Origin: Paragemmobacter ruber
GTDB lineage: Bacteria > Pseudomonadota > Alphaproteobacteria > Rhodobacterales > Rhodobacteraceae
Reading direction: 5' to 3'
Length of the DNA: 64,000 nucleotides
Assembly: GCF_009908315.1 (NCBI RefSeq)
Contig: NZ_JAAATW010000001.1
Location: 1,550,001-1,614,000, forward strand
The notes under the pieces were generated by a model that had not been told where the DNA came from, searched no databases, and saw nothing but the letters and a program-made list of their open reading frames with translations. Numbering within the stretch: position 1 is the stretch's first letter; each line of letters opens with the position of its first letter. The position numbers were made by a program, and so were the translations under genes. This document shows, piece after piece, positions 53,608 to 62,701 of this stretch.

Positions 53608-55150
53608 GGCGTCCGATCCTGTCAAAGATGGAGAAAAGCGCAAAGGACACCGCCATCAGGATCAGCGCCGCCGCCGCCGCCGCTGCCATCCGGTAACTGC
53701 CCATCAGCCCGTGGATGAACAGCGGCAGCGTGGCGTTGTTCTCGGCGGCGAACAGGGTGATCACCCCCAGATCGCCCATCGACAGCGCCGCTGTGATTCC
53801 TGCACCAAATCCCAACGGCCGCGCAAGGCAGGGCAGGGTGACCAGCCGGAACCGCGCCCCCCGCGTCAACCCCAGGGCCTGCGCCAAACGATCATGCCCC
53901 TGATGCAGCGCCCGCGCCTCGGGCAGCAGAAGGCGATAGGTATAGGGCAGCGCCAGCGTGGCATTCACCGCAACCGTCACCGGCAGCGCCATAGCCGAAG
54001 GCGGGGCAACGCCCCGCAGCGCCAGAAACAACCCCGTCCCGATCACCAGCGAAGACGCAGCCAGCGGCAAGGTCGCCGCCGCGTCGAACATGCGATGCCC
54101 CGCCGCCTGCCGCGCCGCCGCCAGCGCCAGCACCAGCGCCGCCCCCGTCGTCAGCGCTGTCGTCGCCAAGGCCACCGCGACCGACCGCAGCGTCGCCGGG
54201 ATCAGGCCCGCCGGCAACTCACCCAGTCCGGCCAGCCCCCGGATCATCAGCGCCCCCAAGGGCAGCATCAGGAACCCCGCCGCCACGGCAATGGCCAGCA
54301 CATCCATCCCCCGCCGCCACCCGCCCGGCGCAGGCATCTCCACCCGCCGCCCCATCCCGGTGCCAAAGCCCGTGTCGCGGATCAAGGACCAGCCCAAAGC
54401 CAGCGCCGTCAGGCACAGGGCGAATTGCAGCACCGCCAGCGTGGCCGCCCGCTCCGGCGCGAAGTCGAACCGCAGCGCCTGATAGATCGCCAGTTCCACC
54501 GTCGTCGCCGCAGGCCCGCCGCCCAGCGTCAGCGCTACCGTGAAACTCGTCAGGCAGATCGCAAAGACCGTCAGCATAACCCCGGGCAATGTGGCCCGCA
54601 GCATCGGGCCTTCCAGATGCCGGAACTGCGCCCCCGGCGTCAGGTCCAGCGATTGCGCCAGCCGGAATCGCTCGGCCGGGATTGCCTGCCAGCCCAGAAG
54701 CAGCATCCGCGTGGCCAGCGGCAGATTCAGGAACACATGCGCCAGCACCACGCCATGCAGCCCATAGATCGACAGGCGCGGCAGCCCCAGCGCCACCAGC
54801 CCGTCATTCACCACCCCGGCCCGGCCGAACACCGCCAGCAGGCCCAGCACCGCCACGATCACCGGCAGCAGGAAGGGCGCGCCCATCAAGGTGATCAACG
54901 CCTCCCGCCCGGGAAACTGCCGCCGCGCCAGCGCCCGCGCCACCGGCACCGCCAGCAGCCCCGAAAATGCCGCCGACAGCGCCGCCTGCGTCACGGTGAA
55001 CCGCACCGCCGCCCAATCCGCCGCGCCGGGCCGTGCCGCCCCGGCATGGCCCAGCACCACGGCGACCGTGCCCAATGTCATCGCCCCCAGCAGGGCGGCG
55101 ACCAGCGCCGCCCCGACAGGTGGCTTCAGCGCGCCAGCGCGGCTTGCCAT
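53594..55150 (-). CDS. thiP: ThiP, thiamine ABC transporter permease
   Basis: The membrane subunit (518 residues) with two fused permease halves, about twelve helices in all. Each half has the cytoplasmic loop that contacts the ATPase, with conserved glycines (for example SLDLTPGAQFRHLEGPMLRA and ALGLTRGARFRLVTLPCLAR). This two-in-one design is the known ThiP architecture. It starts with ATG at 55150, inside the end of thiB (25-base overlap), and it overlaps thiQ at its own end. Confidence 0.93.
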   Translation of the reverse strand: MASRAGALKPPVGAALVAALLGAMTLGTVAVVLGHAGAARPGAADWAAVRFTVTQAALSAAFSGLLAVPVARALARRQFPGREALITLMGAPFLLPVIVAVLGLLAVFGRAGVVNDGLVALGLPRLSIYGLHGVVLAHVFLNLPLATRMLLLGWQAIPAERFRLAQSLDLTPGAQFRHLEGPMLRATLPGVMLTVFAICLTSFTVALTLGGGPAATTVELAIYQALRFDFAPERAATLAVLQFALCLTALALGWSLIRDTGFGTGMGRRVEMPAPGGWRRGMDVLAIAVAAGFLMLPLGALMIRGLAGLGELPAGLIPATLRSVAVALATTALTTGAALVLALAAARQAAGHRMFDAAATLPLAASSLVIGTGLFLALRGVAPPSAMALPVTVAVNATLALPYTYRLLLPEARALHQGHDRLAQALGLTRGARFRLVTLPCLARPLGFGAGITAALSMGDLGVITLFAAENNATLPLFIHGLMGSYRMAAAAAAALILMAVSFALFSIFDRIGRHVAA

Positions 55151-56115
55151 TCGGCCAAGGCCCCGTCGCGCAACGCCGCGGCCTCATCCGGCGGCAGAAG
55201 CAGCGAAGTCACGGGCGTGATCAGCGTCTCGAACCCCGCAGGCAACCCCGCCGCCGGCGTCACCGCCGGATACATCCAGTTGGTCGTCGGGATCACCGCC
55301 TGAAACGCCTCGGTCCCCATGAAGGCGAGGAAGGCATCCGCCAGCTCCGGCTGATCCGTCGCCGCCAGCTTGCCCGCCACCTCGACCTGCAGGTAATGCC
55401 CCTCGGTGAAGGGGGCCGCCGCCTTGGTCGCGTCCTCTTCGGCGATCAGGTGATAGGCGGGCGATGTGGTATAGGACAGCACCATGTCCGCCTCGCCCTC
55501 CAGAAACAGCCCATAGGCCTCGGACCAGCCGGGCGTCACCGTCACGATATTGTCGGCCAAGCCCTCCCAGATCGCCCCGGCCCGGTCGCCATAGGCGGCC
55601 TTGACCCACATCAGAAGGCCAAGGCCGGGCGTGGAAGAGCGGGGATCCTGAATGATGATCTTCACTTCCGATGCCGCCAGTTCCTCAAAGCTCTTGGGCG
55701 GTGTGGCAAGCTTGGTCTTGTCATGCACGAAGGCAAACCAGCCCCAGTCATAGGGCAGGAAGACCGGGTCATCGAAGGTGACGGGCAGGGTGTTTGTCCA
55801 GCCCTGCCCGTGCGGCGCGAACAGCCCGGTGGCGGCGGCGGCCGTAGTCAGGTTGGTATCCAGCCCCAGCACGATATCGGCATCCGAGGCCGCCCCCTCC
55901 ATCTGGATGCGCGCCAGCAGCGCCGCGCCATCGCCTGCGGCGACGAATTGCAGATCGCAGGCGCATCCCGCCTCGAACGCCTGCTCGATCGCCGGGCCGG
56001 GGCCCCATTCGGCGGTGAAGCTGTCATAGGTCAGAACGGTGAGCACGGGCTTGTCCTGCGCCGCAGCCATGGTGGCAACGGTGGCAAAACCCAGCGCAAG
56101 GATCGAAGTTTTCAT
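55126..56115 (-). CDS. thiB: ThiB, thiamine-binding periplasmic protein
   Basis: The solute-binding protein of the importer (329 residues), binding thiamine, TMP or TPP in the periplasm. A signal peptide is seen (MKTSILALGFATVATMAAAQ). VLTYDSFTAEWGPGPAIEQA, LGLDTNLTTAAAATGLFAPH and IIIQDPRSSTPGLGLLMWVK are strongly ThiB-like. GGAGGAAG just before 56115 fixes the start; the frame runs on upstream through the riboswitch but that is not protein. First gene of the operon. Confidence 0.95.
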   Translation of the reverse strand: MKTSILALGFATVATMAAAQDKPVLTVLTYDSFTAEWGPGPAIEQAFEAGCACDLQFVAAGDGAALLARIQMEGAASDADIVLGLDTNLTTAAAATGLFAPHGQGWTNTLPVTFDDPVFLPYDWGWFAFVHDKTKLATPPKSFEELAASEVKIIIQDPRSSTPGLGLLMWVKAAYGDRAGAIWEGLADNIVTVTPGWSEAYGLFLEGEADMVLSYTTSPAYHLIAEEDATKAAAPFTEGHYLQVEVAGKLAATDQPELADAFLAFMGTEAFQAVIPTTNWMYPAVTPAAGLPAGFETLITPVTSLLLPPDEAAALRDGALAEWQAALAR

Positions 56116-56164
56116 GTCTTCCTCCATGTGCGACGGGACAGGTCGGGGATGGAGTGATCCATGC

Positions 56165-56253
56165 ACCTTCCCTCCGCCGGTATGATCCGGTTCAGGTTCA
56201 ACGGGTCCGCTTTCGCATCTCAGCCTGTCGCCAGGCACCCCGAGGTAGCCGCG
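56165..56253 (-). ncRNA. TPP riboswitch (thi box)
   Basis: The minus strand carries the conserved thi-box elements: the CGGGGTGCC start of P2, GGCTGAGA in the pyrimidine-sensing arm, then ACCCGTTGAACCTGA and CCGGATCATACCGGCGGAGGG in the pyrophosphate-sensing arm. It lies about 50 bases before thiB, so it most likely blocks thiBPQ expression when TPP is plentiful, probably by hiding the ribosome site. Confidence 0.95.
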
Positions 56254-56452
56254 AAGATAGGCGAGGGCCCGGCAGGCGCAAGCAGAAATCGGGGGGGGCA
56301 AACTGGCCCCCCCGAACCCCCCCTGCACCCTGCCTTCGAGCGCCGCGTCGGGCGGAGGCGGCGCCCCGGGTATTTTTGCCAAGGTGAAAGGGCTTTGCGC
56401 GCATCCCTTGATTGGCCTATGGACAGGGCCGAACCAGACGGAGCAGGCAGGC

Positions 56453-57553
56453 ATGTCCTTCAACACCTTCGGCCACATCTTCCGCGTCACCACATGGGGC
56501 GAAAGCCACGGCCCGGCGCTGGGTTGCACGGTGGACGGGGTGCCGCCGGGCGTGGCGCTGCGCGAGGCCGACATCCAGCCCTGGATGGACAAGCGCAAGC
56601 CCGGGCAGAACAAGTTCACCACCCAGCGCAAGGAACCCGACGAGGTCCGCATCCTGTCAGGCGTGTTCGAAGGCGTGACCACCGGCACGCCCATACAGTT
56701 GATGATCGAAAACACCGATCAGCGGTCGAAGGATTACGGCGACATCGCCCAAGCCTTCCGCCCGGGCCATGCCGACATTACCTATCACCAGAAATACGGC
56801 CTGCGCGATTATCGCGGTGGCGGGCGGTCCAGCGCGCGCGAGACCGCCGCGCGGGTGGCAGCAGGGGCCGTGGCCCGCGCCGTGCTGGCGCGTCTGGTGC
56901 CGGGCCTGCGGATCACGGGCTATATGGTGCAGATGGGGGTGAAGGGGATCGACCGGGCGCGGCTCGATCTGGCCGAGGTGGAGAAGAACCCCTTCTGGTG
57001 CCCCGATCCCGTGGCCGCCGCCGACTGGGCGGCCTATCTGGATGACCTGCGCCTATCGCACAATTCGGTGGGCGCGGTGATCGAGGTGGTGGCCGAAGGC
57101 GTTCCCGCCGGTCTCGGCGCGCCGCTCTATGGCAAGCTCGACAGCGACCTCGCCTCGGCGATGATGTCGATCAACGCGGTGAAAGGCGTGGAGATCGGCG
57201 ACGGCATGGCGGCGGCGGCGCTTACGGGCGTCGAGAATGCCGATGAAATCCGCATGGGTGATGCGGGCCCGGAATTCCTGTCGAACCATGCGGGCGGCAT
57301 CCTTGGCGGCATCTCGACCGGGCAGCCGGTCGTCTGCCGTTTTGCGGTGAAACCCACCTCGTCGATCCTGACCCCGCGCCGCACCGTTAACGCGCGGGGC
57401 GAAGAGATCGACCTTGTCACCAAGGGCCGCCACGACCCCTGCGTCGGCATCCGCGCCGTCCCGGTGGGTGAGGCGATGATGGCCTGCGTGATCCTCGATC
57501 ACCTGCTGCTGGACCGTGGGCAGACCGGCGGGGTGCGCGGCCGGATCGGCTAG
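56453..57553 (+). CDS. aroC: Chorismate synthase
   Basis: The last enzyme of the shikimate pathway (366 residues), making chorismate with reduced FMN as cofactor. The start [20 protein letters not shown] is diagnostic, as are [20 protein letters not shown] and [20 protein letters not shown], with [18 protein letters not shown] near the end. The ATG at 56453 is preferred over an in-frame ATG 69 bases upstream. It diverges from the thiB riboswitch transcript and converges on the EamA gene 9 bases past its stop. Confidence 0.97.
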   Translation: MSFNTFGHIFRVTTWGESHGPALGCTVDGVPPGVALREADIQPWMDKRKPGQNKFTTQRKEPDEVRILSGVFEGVTTGTPIQLMIENTDQRSKDYGDIAQAFRPGHADITYHQKYGLRDYRGGGRSSARETAARVAAGAVARAVLARLVPGLRITGYMVQMGVKGIDRARLDLAEVEKNPFWCPDPVAAADWAAYLDDLRLSHNSVGAVIEVVAEGVPAGLGAPLYGKLDSDLASAMMSINAVKGVEIGDGMAAAALTGVENADEIRMGDAGPEFLSNHAGGILGGISTGQPVVCRFAVKPTSSILTPRRTVNARGEEIDLVTKGRHDPCVGIRAVPVGEAMMACVILDHLLLDRGQTGGVRGRIG

Positions 57554-57562
57554 GTGGATCTG

Positions 57563-58441
57563 CTAGGCGGGGCGGCGGCTCATCTGCACCGCCAGAATCC
57601 CGCCCGCCACCACCGCGACACCGATCCCGTCCAGCAGACCCATCCCTTCGCCCAAGAGCAGCGCCGCGATCAGCGTGCCGAAGAACGGGTTGAGGAAATG
57701 GAACGTCGCCGCCCGCGTCGCGCCGATCCGCCGCACCAGCACGAACCAGATCAGCGTCGCCGCCAGACCGGGGATGAACAGCTGATACAGGAAGGCCAGC
57801 GCCAGTTCCGGCGTCGGGTTCACGCGCCACGTCTCCAGCCCCGCCGACAGCACGGCCAGAACCGCCGCCCCTGCCAGCATCTGCAACCCCACCACCATCA
57901 AGAGCCCCGCCAACCCGCCCTCGCTGCCCGAGGCCGAACGCAGCGTCATCGTCGCCACGGCAAGCGCCAAGGCCCCCAGCACGCACAGCACCACACCCAG
58001 GGGATCGGCCCCACCGGTCAACCGCGTGCCCATGATCAGCGCCACGCCCGCAAATCCTGCCGCCAGCCCCGCCAGCCCCAGCGGTGGCAGCCGCTCCCCC
58101 CGCAAGACCCATGACAGCGCGGCCACCATCAGGGGCATCGACGCCGCGATGATCACCGCCAGCGATGCGTCCACCCATTGCAGGGCCACGAAGTTCAAAC
58201 CCAGATAGGCCGCGTTCTGCATCACCCCGAAAATGGCGACCGAACGCCACTGCGCCGCACCCAGCCGAAACCGCGCCCCCATCGCCCAGGCGATCGCGAT
58301 GGCCAGCAGCCCCGACAGCGCAAAACGCAACGCCAGCGCCGCCAGCGGCGGCGCATCCGCCACGATGATCCGTGCCGTGGCAAAGGCGGAAGACCACATC
58401 AGGCTGAAGATCAGCCCCATCCCAAGGGCGCGCAGGTCCAT
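57563..58441 (-). CDS. EamA/DMT-superfamily transporter
   Basis: An inner-membrane transporter (292 residues) with about ten helices in two repeated EamA domains. The first (for example LMWSSAFATARIIVADAPPL) and second (FHFLNPFFGTLIAALLLGE) halves have the usual sequence marks, including the conserved Pro of the repeat. Relatives export amino acids or metabolites. The substrate here is not known. Its 3' end converges on aroC. Confidence 0.88.
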   Translation of the reverse strand: MDLRALGMGLIFSLMWSSAFATARIIVADAPPLAALALRFALSGLLAIAIAWAMGARFRLGAAQWRSVAIFGVMQNAAYLGLNFVALQWVDASLAVIIAASMPLMVAALSWVLRGERLPPLGLAGLAAGFAGVALIMGTRLTGGADPLGVVLCVLGALALAVATMTLRSASGSEGGLAGLLMVVGLQMLAGAAVLAVLSAGLETWRVNPTPELALAFLYQLFIPGLAATLIWFVLVRRIGATRAATFHFLNPFFGTLIAALLLGEGMGLLDGIGVAVVAGGILAVQMSRRPA

Positions 58442-58463
58442 ATGTCATCTTTCCAAAGAACAA

Positions 58464-58487
58464 GGGCCGCCCGTTTCGGGGCGGCCC
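58464..58487 (-). terminator. Terminator of the HU gene
   Basis: GGGCCGCCC (58464-58472) pairs with GGGCGGCCC (58479-58487) around a GTTTCG loop, 23 bases past the HU stop on the minus strand, followed by a T-rich tail (TTGTTCTTT). Confidence 0.75.
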
Positions 58488-58510
58488 ATCATGCGGCGAT
58501 CGGCCTGCAA

Positions 58511-58798
58511 TCAGGCGTTGACGCTGTCCTTCAGCGCCTTGGCGATCGAGAACTTCACCTGCTTGTCGGCGGGCTTCGTCACAGTCTCGCCGGTGGCCGG
58601 GTTGCGGACCTGGCGTTCCGGGCGGGCGCGGCAGACGACCTTGCCCAGACCCGGCAGCGTGACGGCGCCGCCCGCGGCCACTTCGCGCGCCACGACAGAG
58701 GCGATCGCGTCCAGCGCGGCGCCCGCTGTCTTCTTGTCCGAACCCATCTGGTCGGCAAGGGCGGCAACAAGCTGGGTCTTGGTCATCGGTTTCGACAT
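58511..58798 (-). CDS. HU-family DNA-binding protein
   Basis: A 95-residue nucleoid protein that bends DNA. The N-terminal helices (TKTQLVAALADQMGSDKKTA) and the arm region RNPATGETVTKPADKQVKFS (the RNPxTG arm tip) identify the HU/IHF family. The first few residues are longer than usual; an internal ATG at residue 5 (MTKTQL) would give the standard start. Which HU/IHF paralogue it is cannot be told. A hairpin terminator follows. Confidence 0.92.
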   Translation of the reverse strand: MSKPMTKTQLVAALADQMGSDKKTAGAALDAIASVVAREVAAGGAVTLPGLGKVVCRARPERQVRNPATGETVTKPADKQVKFSIAKALKDSVNA

Positions 58799-58958
58799 GT
58801 GTTGTTCCTTCGTTTACTGGTCCCGCAGTCAGGCGGGGATGTCCCTGTCCGAGAAGTGACTGTCGTCGCTAAAATCTGTTTTGCCGAACAAATCAAGCGC
58901 ATTCTGTCCCCTTTTCCCCCTTTACCGGGAGAGACATGGCGGAAATATGCCGTGTCCG

Positions 58959-60455
58959 TCAGAGAAACGCCGTTTCATCAAAACTCCGCAGCTTGCGGCT
59001 GTGGATACGCTCGATAGGCATCGCGCGCAGCATCTCCATGGCCCGGACGCCGATCTGCAAATGCCGCGCAACCTGCGTCTTGTAGAACTCTGACGCCATG
59101 CCGGGCAGCTTCAGTTCGCCATGCAGCGGCTTGTCCGACACGCAGAGAAGCGTGCCGTAAGGCACACGGAAGCGGAAGCCGTTCGCCGCGATGGTCGCGC
59201 TTTCCATGTCCAGCGCGATCGCGCGGGATTGCGACAGGCGCTGCACCGGGCCGGACTGATCGCGCAACTCCCAGTTGCGGTTGTCGATGGTGGCCACCGT
59301 CCCTGTCCGCATGATGCGCTTCAGTTCATACCCTTCCAGTTGGGTCACTTCCTCGACCGCATCCTCCAGCGCGATCTGGATTTCCGCCAGCGCCGGGATC
59401 GGCACCCAGACCGGCAGGTCGTCGTCCAGAACGTGGTCCTCGCGCAGATAGGCATGGGCGAGGACGAAATCGCCAAGGCTCTGGCTGTTGCGCAGCCCCG
59501 CGCAATGCCCCACCATCAGCCAGGCATGGGGGCGCAGCACGGCGATGTGGTCGGTTGCCGTCTTGGCGTTGGATGGCCCCACCCCGATATTGACCAGCGT
59601 TATGCCCTGCCCATCGGCCCGCTTCAGGTGATAGGTCGGCATCTGTGGCATCTTCGCGGGGTGGTGCAGCGCCGCATCCGCCGTCTCGATCACCTGATTT
59701 CCCGGCCCGACAAAGGCCGTATAGCCCGAAGCAGGATCGCCCAGCACGGCCCTTGCATAGGCCTCGAACTCATCGACGTAGAACTGATAGTTCGTGAACA
59801 GCACATGGTTCTGGAAATGCGCCGCATCCGTGGCGGTGTAATGCACCAGCCGGGCCAGCGAATAATCCACCCGCTGCGCCGTGAACGGGGCAAGGGGGCG
59901 TGACCCGTCGGCATGCACCTGCCGGGTGCCGTTGACGATGTCATCATTGGTCGTGGCAAGGTCCGGCACATCGAACACGTCGCGCAGGGAGAACTCCAGC
60001 ACGCCCTCCTGCGGGACGGAAACCTTTGGGTTGCCCGCCACCGCGAAATGCACCGGGATCGGCGTGTCGGACGCACCGATCAGCACCGGCTGGCCGTGGT
60101 GCCGCACCAGAAGCTCGATCTGCTGGATCAGATAGTTGCGAAACAGGTCCGGCCGCGTGACCGTGGTCGAATAGGTGCCCGGCTCGGCCACATGGCCAAA
60201 GGACAGGCGCGAATCCGTCTTCACATGGCTTGTCGTCGTCAGCCGGATCTCGGGGTAGAAGGCGCGGATGCGCGATGCGGGCCGGTGCCCGGTTACCGCG
60301 CGGGTGAAATGCTGCGACAGGAAGGTTGTCGCCGCGAAATACAACTCTTCCAGCCGGTCCACGGCGGCCACGGCATCCGTGAACGCCTCCGCCTCAGGGG
60401 TGTCCGGGCTCAGGATCAGGTGGGAATCGTCGGTCATGTCGTTGTTCTTGTTCAT
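58959..60455 (-). CDS. amn: AMP nucleosidase
   Basis: Hydrolyses AMP to adenine and ribose 5-phosphate (498 residues). The N-terminal half is the AMP-nucleosidase-specific domain (with RIRAFYPEIRLTTTSHVKTD). The C-terminal half is a phosphorylase-type fold with VNIGVGPSNAKTATDHIAVL and RPHAWLMVGHCAGLRNSQSL, and the purine-binding end LDMESATIAANGFRFRVPYG. Length is close to the E. coli enzyme. It diverges from the epimerase-like gene. Confidence 0.93.
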   Translation of the reverse strand: MNKNNDMTDDSHLILSPDTPEAEAFTDAVAAVDRLEELYFAATTFLSQHFTRAVTGHRPASRIRAFYPEIRLTTTSHVKTDSRLSFGHVAEPGTYSTTVTRPDLFRNYLIQQIELLVRHHGQPVLIGASDTPIPVHFAVAGNPKVSVPQEGVLEFSLRDVFDVPDLATTNDDIVNGTRQVHADGSRPLAPFTAQRVDYSLARLVHYTATDAAHFQNHVLFTNYQFYVDEFEAYARAVLGDPASGYTAFVGPGNQVIETADAALHHPAKMPQMPTYHLKRADGQGITLVNIGVGPSNAKTATDHIAVLRPHAWLMVGHCAGLRNSQSLGDFVLAHAYLREDHVLDDDLPVWVPIPALAEIQIALEDAVEEVTQLEGYELKRIMRTGTVATIDNRNWELRDQSGPVQRLSQSRAIALDMESATIAANGFRFRVPYGTLLCVSDKPLHGELKLPGMASEFYKTQVARHLQIGVRAMEMLRAMPIERIHSRKLRSFDETAFL

Positions 60456-60564
60456 TCGGTGCTCGTAATTTGATCACGCATCTAATCCGAAACCGCCCTG
60501 TCTGCGCAAGTAAAGGCTTTGCAACAGCTTGCACCGCCGCCCGCGTCACGAAATAGTCGCCGCC

Positions 60565-61404
60565 ATGAAAACGCTCCTCTCCATCGGCCACGGCTATTCC
60601 GCGCAGGCGCTGGCCCGCCTTCTCGTGCCGCAGGGCTGGCATGTGATCGGCACCACCCGCAGCGACGACCACGCCCGCGCCTTCGCCGCTGACGGGGTAG
60701 AGCCGCTGTTCCTGCCCGGCTCGCTTGAGCCGGCACTCGGGCGGGCGACCCACATCCTCACCTCGGTCGCCCCCGATGCCACGGGTGATCCGATCCTGCG
60801 CGATCATGCCGATGCCTTGCGCGCCGCGCGGCCGCTCTGGGTGGGCTACCTCTCCACCACCGCCGTCTACGGCGATCATCAGGGTGGCTGGGTGGATGAA
60901 GACACCCCCCTCACCCCGGCCACGCCGCGCGGTCAGGCCCGGGTTGCTGCGGAAACGGCATGGGCGCGGCTCGGCCTGCCCCTGCACATCTTCCGCCTTG
61001 CGGGCATCTATGGCCCCGGACGCGGCCCGTTCGAAAAGGTCCGCGACGGCACCGCCCGGCGCATCCTCAAACCCGGTCAGATCTTCAGCCGGATCCATGT
61101 CGATGACATCGCGCAGGTGGTGGCCGCCTCCATGCAGCGCCCCGATCCGGGCGCCGTCTACAACGTCTGCGACGATGATCCCGCCCCGCCGGAAGACGTG
61201 CTCGCCCATGCCGCCACGTTGCTGGGCCTGCCGCTGCCGCCTGCCATCCCCTATGACGAGGCCGACCTCACCCCCATGGCCCGCAGCTTCTATGCCGAAA
61301 GCAAGCGCGTCCGGAACGACCGGATCAAGCGCGATCTCGGCATCACCTTGCGCTACCCCACCTATCGCGACGGGCTCGCCGCCCTGCTGGACAGCGAAGC
61401 CTGA
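60565..61404 (+). CDS. NAD(P)-dependent epimerase/dehydratase-like protein (YeeZ-type)
   Basis: A 279-residue extended short-chain dehydrogenase. The nucleotide-binding start is modified (LLSIGHGYSAQALARLL, GxGxxxxxL). The catalytic area is seen as YLSTTAVYGDHQGGWVDED, and the segment RLAGIYGPGRGPFEKVRDG follows. The catalytic Tyr-x3-Lys is not clearly present, so enzymatic activity is uncertain. The ATG at 60565 is preferred. It stands alone between divergent amn and TerC. Confidence 0.75.
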   Translation: MKTLLSIGHGYSAQALARLLVPQGWHVIGTTRSDDHARAFAADGVEPLFLPGSLEPALGRATHILTSVAPDATGDPILRDHADALRAARPLWVGYLSTTAVYGDHQGGWVDEDTPLTPATPRGQARVAAETAWARLGLPLHIFRLAGIYGPGRGPFEKVRDGTARRILKPGQIFSRIHVDDIAQVVAASMQRPDPGAVYNVCDDDPAPPEDVLAHAATLLGLPLPPAIPYDEADLTPMARSFYAESKRVRNDRIKRDLGITLRYPTYRDGLAALLDSEA

Positions 61405-61639
61405 CCAACGCGCCTCACGCCGGGTGCCGGGCGCCCAAATCACGCAGGCGTTACTTTTTCCGCCCGACGGGGTTGAAATGTGGCATCCCATGCCCACCTT
61501 CCCGCTGCGGGCCGGGCCCCTCTGACGCAGATCGCGCCATGTCGGACCGCATCGAGTGCGTCTCGATGTCATGCCCGGACCTGTGATCGGCGGACTTCCA
61601 GACGCGTTATGTTTGACATGTCAGGAAAGGCCCACGGGG
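61405..61639 (+). promoter_or_regulatory. Leader region of the TerC-family gene
   Basis: A 235-base stretch with no supported gene. A perfect palindrome TGACATGTCA lies at 61614-61623, overlapping a TTGACA-like element (61613-61618), 17 bases before the ATG. I looked for a yybP-ykoY manganese riboswitch, which often precedes TerC/Alx-type genes, and could not make out its conserved core. Confidence 0.3.
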
Positions 61640-62635
61640 ATGGAATTCCTTTACCTTTTGTTTCTGGGCAAGCCGCTTTGGATGTGGCTGCTCTTCATCA
61701 CGTTGGTCATTGCGCTGCTGGCCTTCGACCTCGGCGTTCTGCACAAGGACGGCGACCATGAGATCGGCGTCGCCGAAAGCCTGAAGCTGTCGGCGATGTA
61801 TATCGCGCTGGGCCTGGGCTTCTCGGGCTTTGTCTATTGGCAGATGGGGTGGGAACCGACGGCCCATTACCTCACCGCCTTCGTTGTGGAAAAGACGCTG
61901 GCGATGGACAACGTCTTTGTCATCGCGCTGATTTTCACCTTCTTCGCCATTCCCCGCGCCTATCAGCACCGCGTGCTGTTCTGGGGTATCCTCGGCGTGA
62001 TCGTGCTGCGCGGCATCATGATCGGGCTGGGCGCGACCATCGTCGCCTCCTACTCATGGGTGCTCTACATCTTTGCGGTGTTCCTGATCTTCACCGGGAT
62101 CAAGATGATGTTCGTGGGCGACAATGAACACAACATCGCCGATAACCCGGTGCTGAAGTTCATCAAGCGCCGCTTCCGCGTGACCGAGGAACTGCACGGC
62201 AACAACTTCTTTGTCCAGAAGCCCGATGCCGGGGGCAAGATGGTGCGCTATGCCACGCCGCTCTTCATCGCGCTTATCCTGATCGAAATCGCCGATCTCG
62301 TCTTCGCGGTGGATTCGGTGCCTGCGGTCTTCACCATCACCACCGATCCCTACATTGTCTACACCTCGAACATCTTCGCCATCCTCGGCCTGCGCGCGCT
62401 CTACTTTGCGCTGGCCGCGATCCTGCATCGCTTCGCCTATCTGAAATATGCGCTGTCATTGCTCTTGGTGTTCATCGGTTCGAAGATCTTCATCGCCGAC
62501 CTGATGGGTTGGGAAAAGTTCCCGCCCAGCTGGTCGCTCGGGATCACCTTCGCCATCCTGACGGCGGGTGTCGTCTTCTCGCTCTGGAAGACGAAGGGCG
62601 ACGCCAAGCACGATCTGGCGAAACCGGCCGAGTGA
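61640..62635 (+). CDS. TerC-family integral membrane protein (Alx-like)
   Basis: A 331-residue membrane protein with about nine helices. The conserved motif EKTLAMDNVFVIALIF and a second acidic site LILIEIADLVFAVDSVPAVF are the family hallmarks, with acidic residues in the membrane suited to cation movement. Relatives such as Alx are linked to manganese export and pH response. The ATG at 61640 (MEFLYLLFLGKPLWM), with GGGG close upstream, is chosen. A strong terminator follows, and then the ion channel gene. Confidence 0.9.
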   Translation: MEFLYLLFLGKPLWMWLLFITLVIALLAFDLGVLHKDGDHEIGVAESLKLSAMYIALGLGFSGFVYWQMGWEPTAHYLTAFVVEKTLAMDNVFVIALIFTFFAIPRAYQHRVLFWGILGVIVLRGIMIGLGATIVASYSWVLYIFAVFLIFTGIKMMFVGDNEHNIADNPVLKFIKRRFRVTEELHGNNFFVQKPDAGGKMVRYATPLFIALILIEIADLVFAVDSVPAVFTITTDPYIVYTSNIFAILGLRALYFALAAILHRFAYLKYALSLLLVFIGSKIFIADLMGWEKFPPSWSLGITFAILTAGVVFSLWKTKGDAKHDLAKPAE

Positions 62636-62647
62636 GGCTACTCCAAC

Positions 62648-62677
62648 AAACGCCCGGGCCGAAAGGCCCGGGCGTTT
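62648..62677 (+). terminator. Rho-independent terminator after the TerC gene
   Basis: A perfect 13-base stem, AAACGCCCGGGCC with GGCCCGGGCGTTT, around a GAAA tetraloop, 13 bases past the TerC stop and 24 before the channel gene. The channel must therefore rely on read-through or its own nearby promoter. Confidence 0.85.
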
Positions 62678-62701
62678 CGATTCCATCAAGACAGGCCCCC
62701 G

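Noticed and set aside
61405-61639. yybP-ykoY manganese riboswitch before the TerC gene
   Set aside because: I could not find the conserved core; only a short palindrome and promoter-like element were seen.
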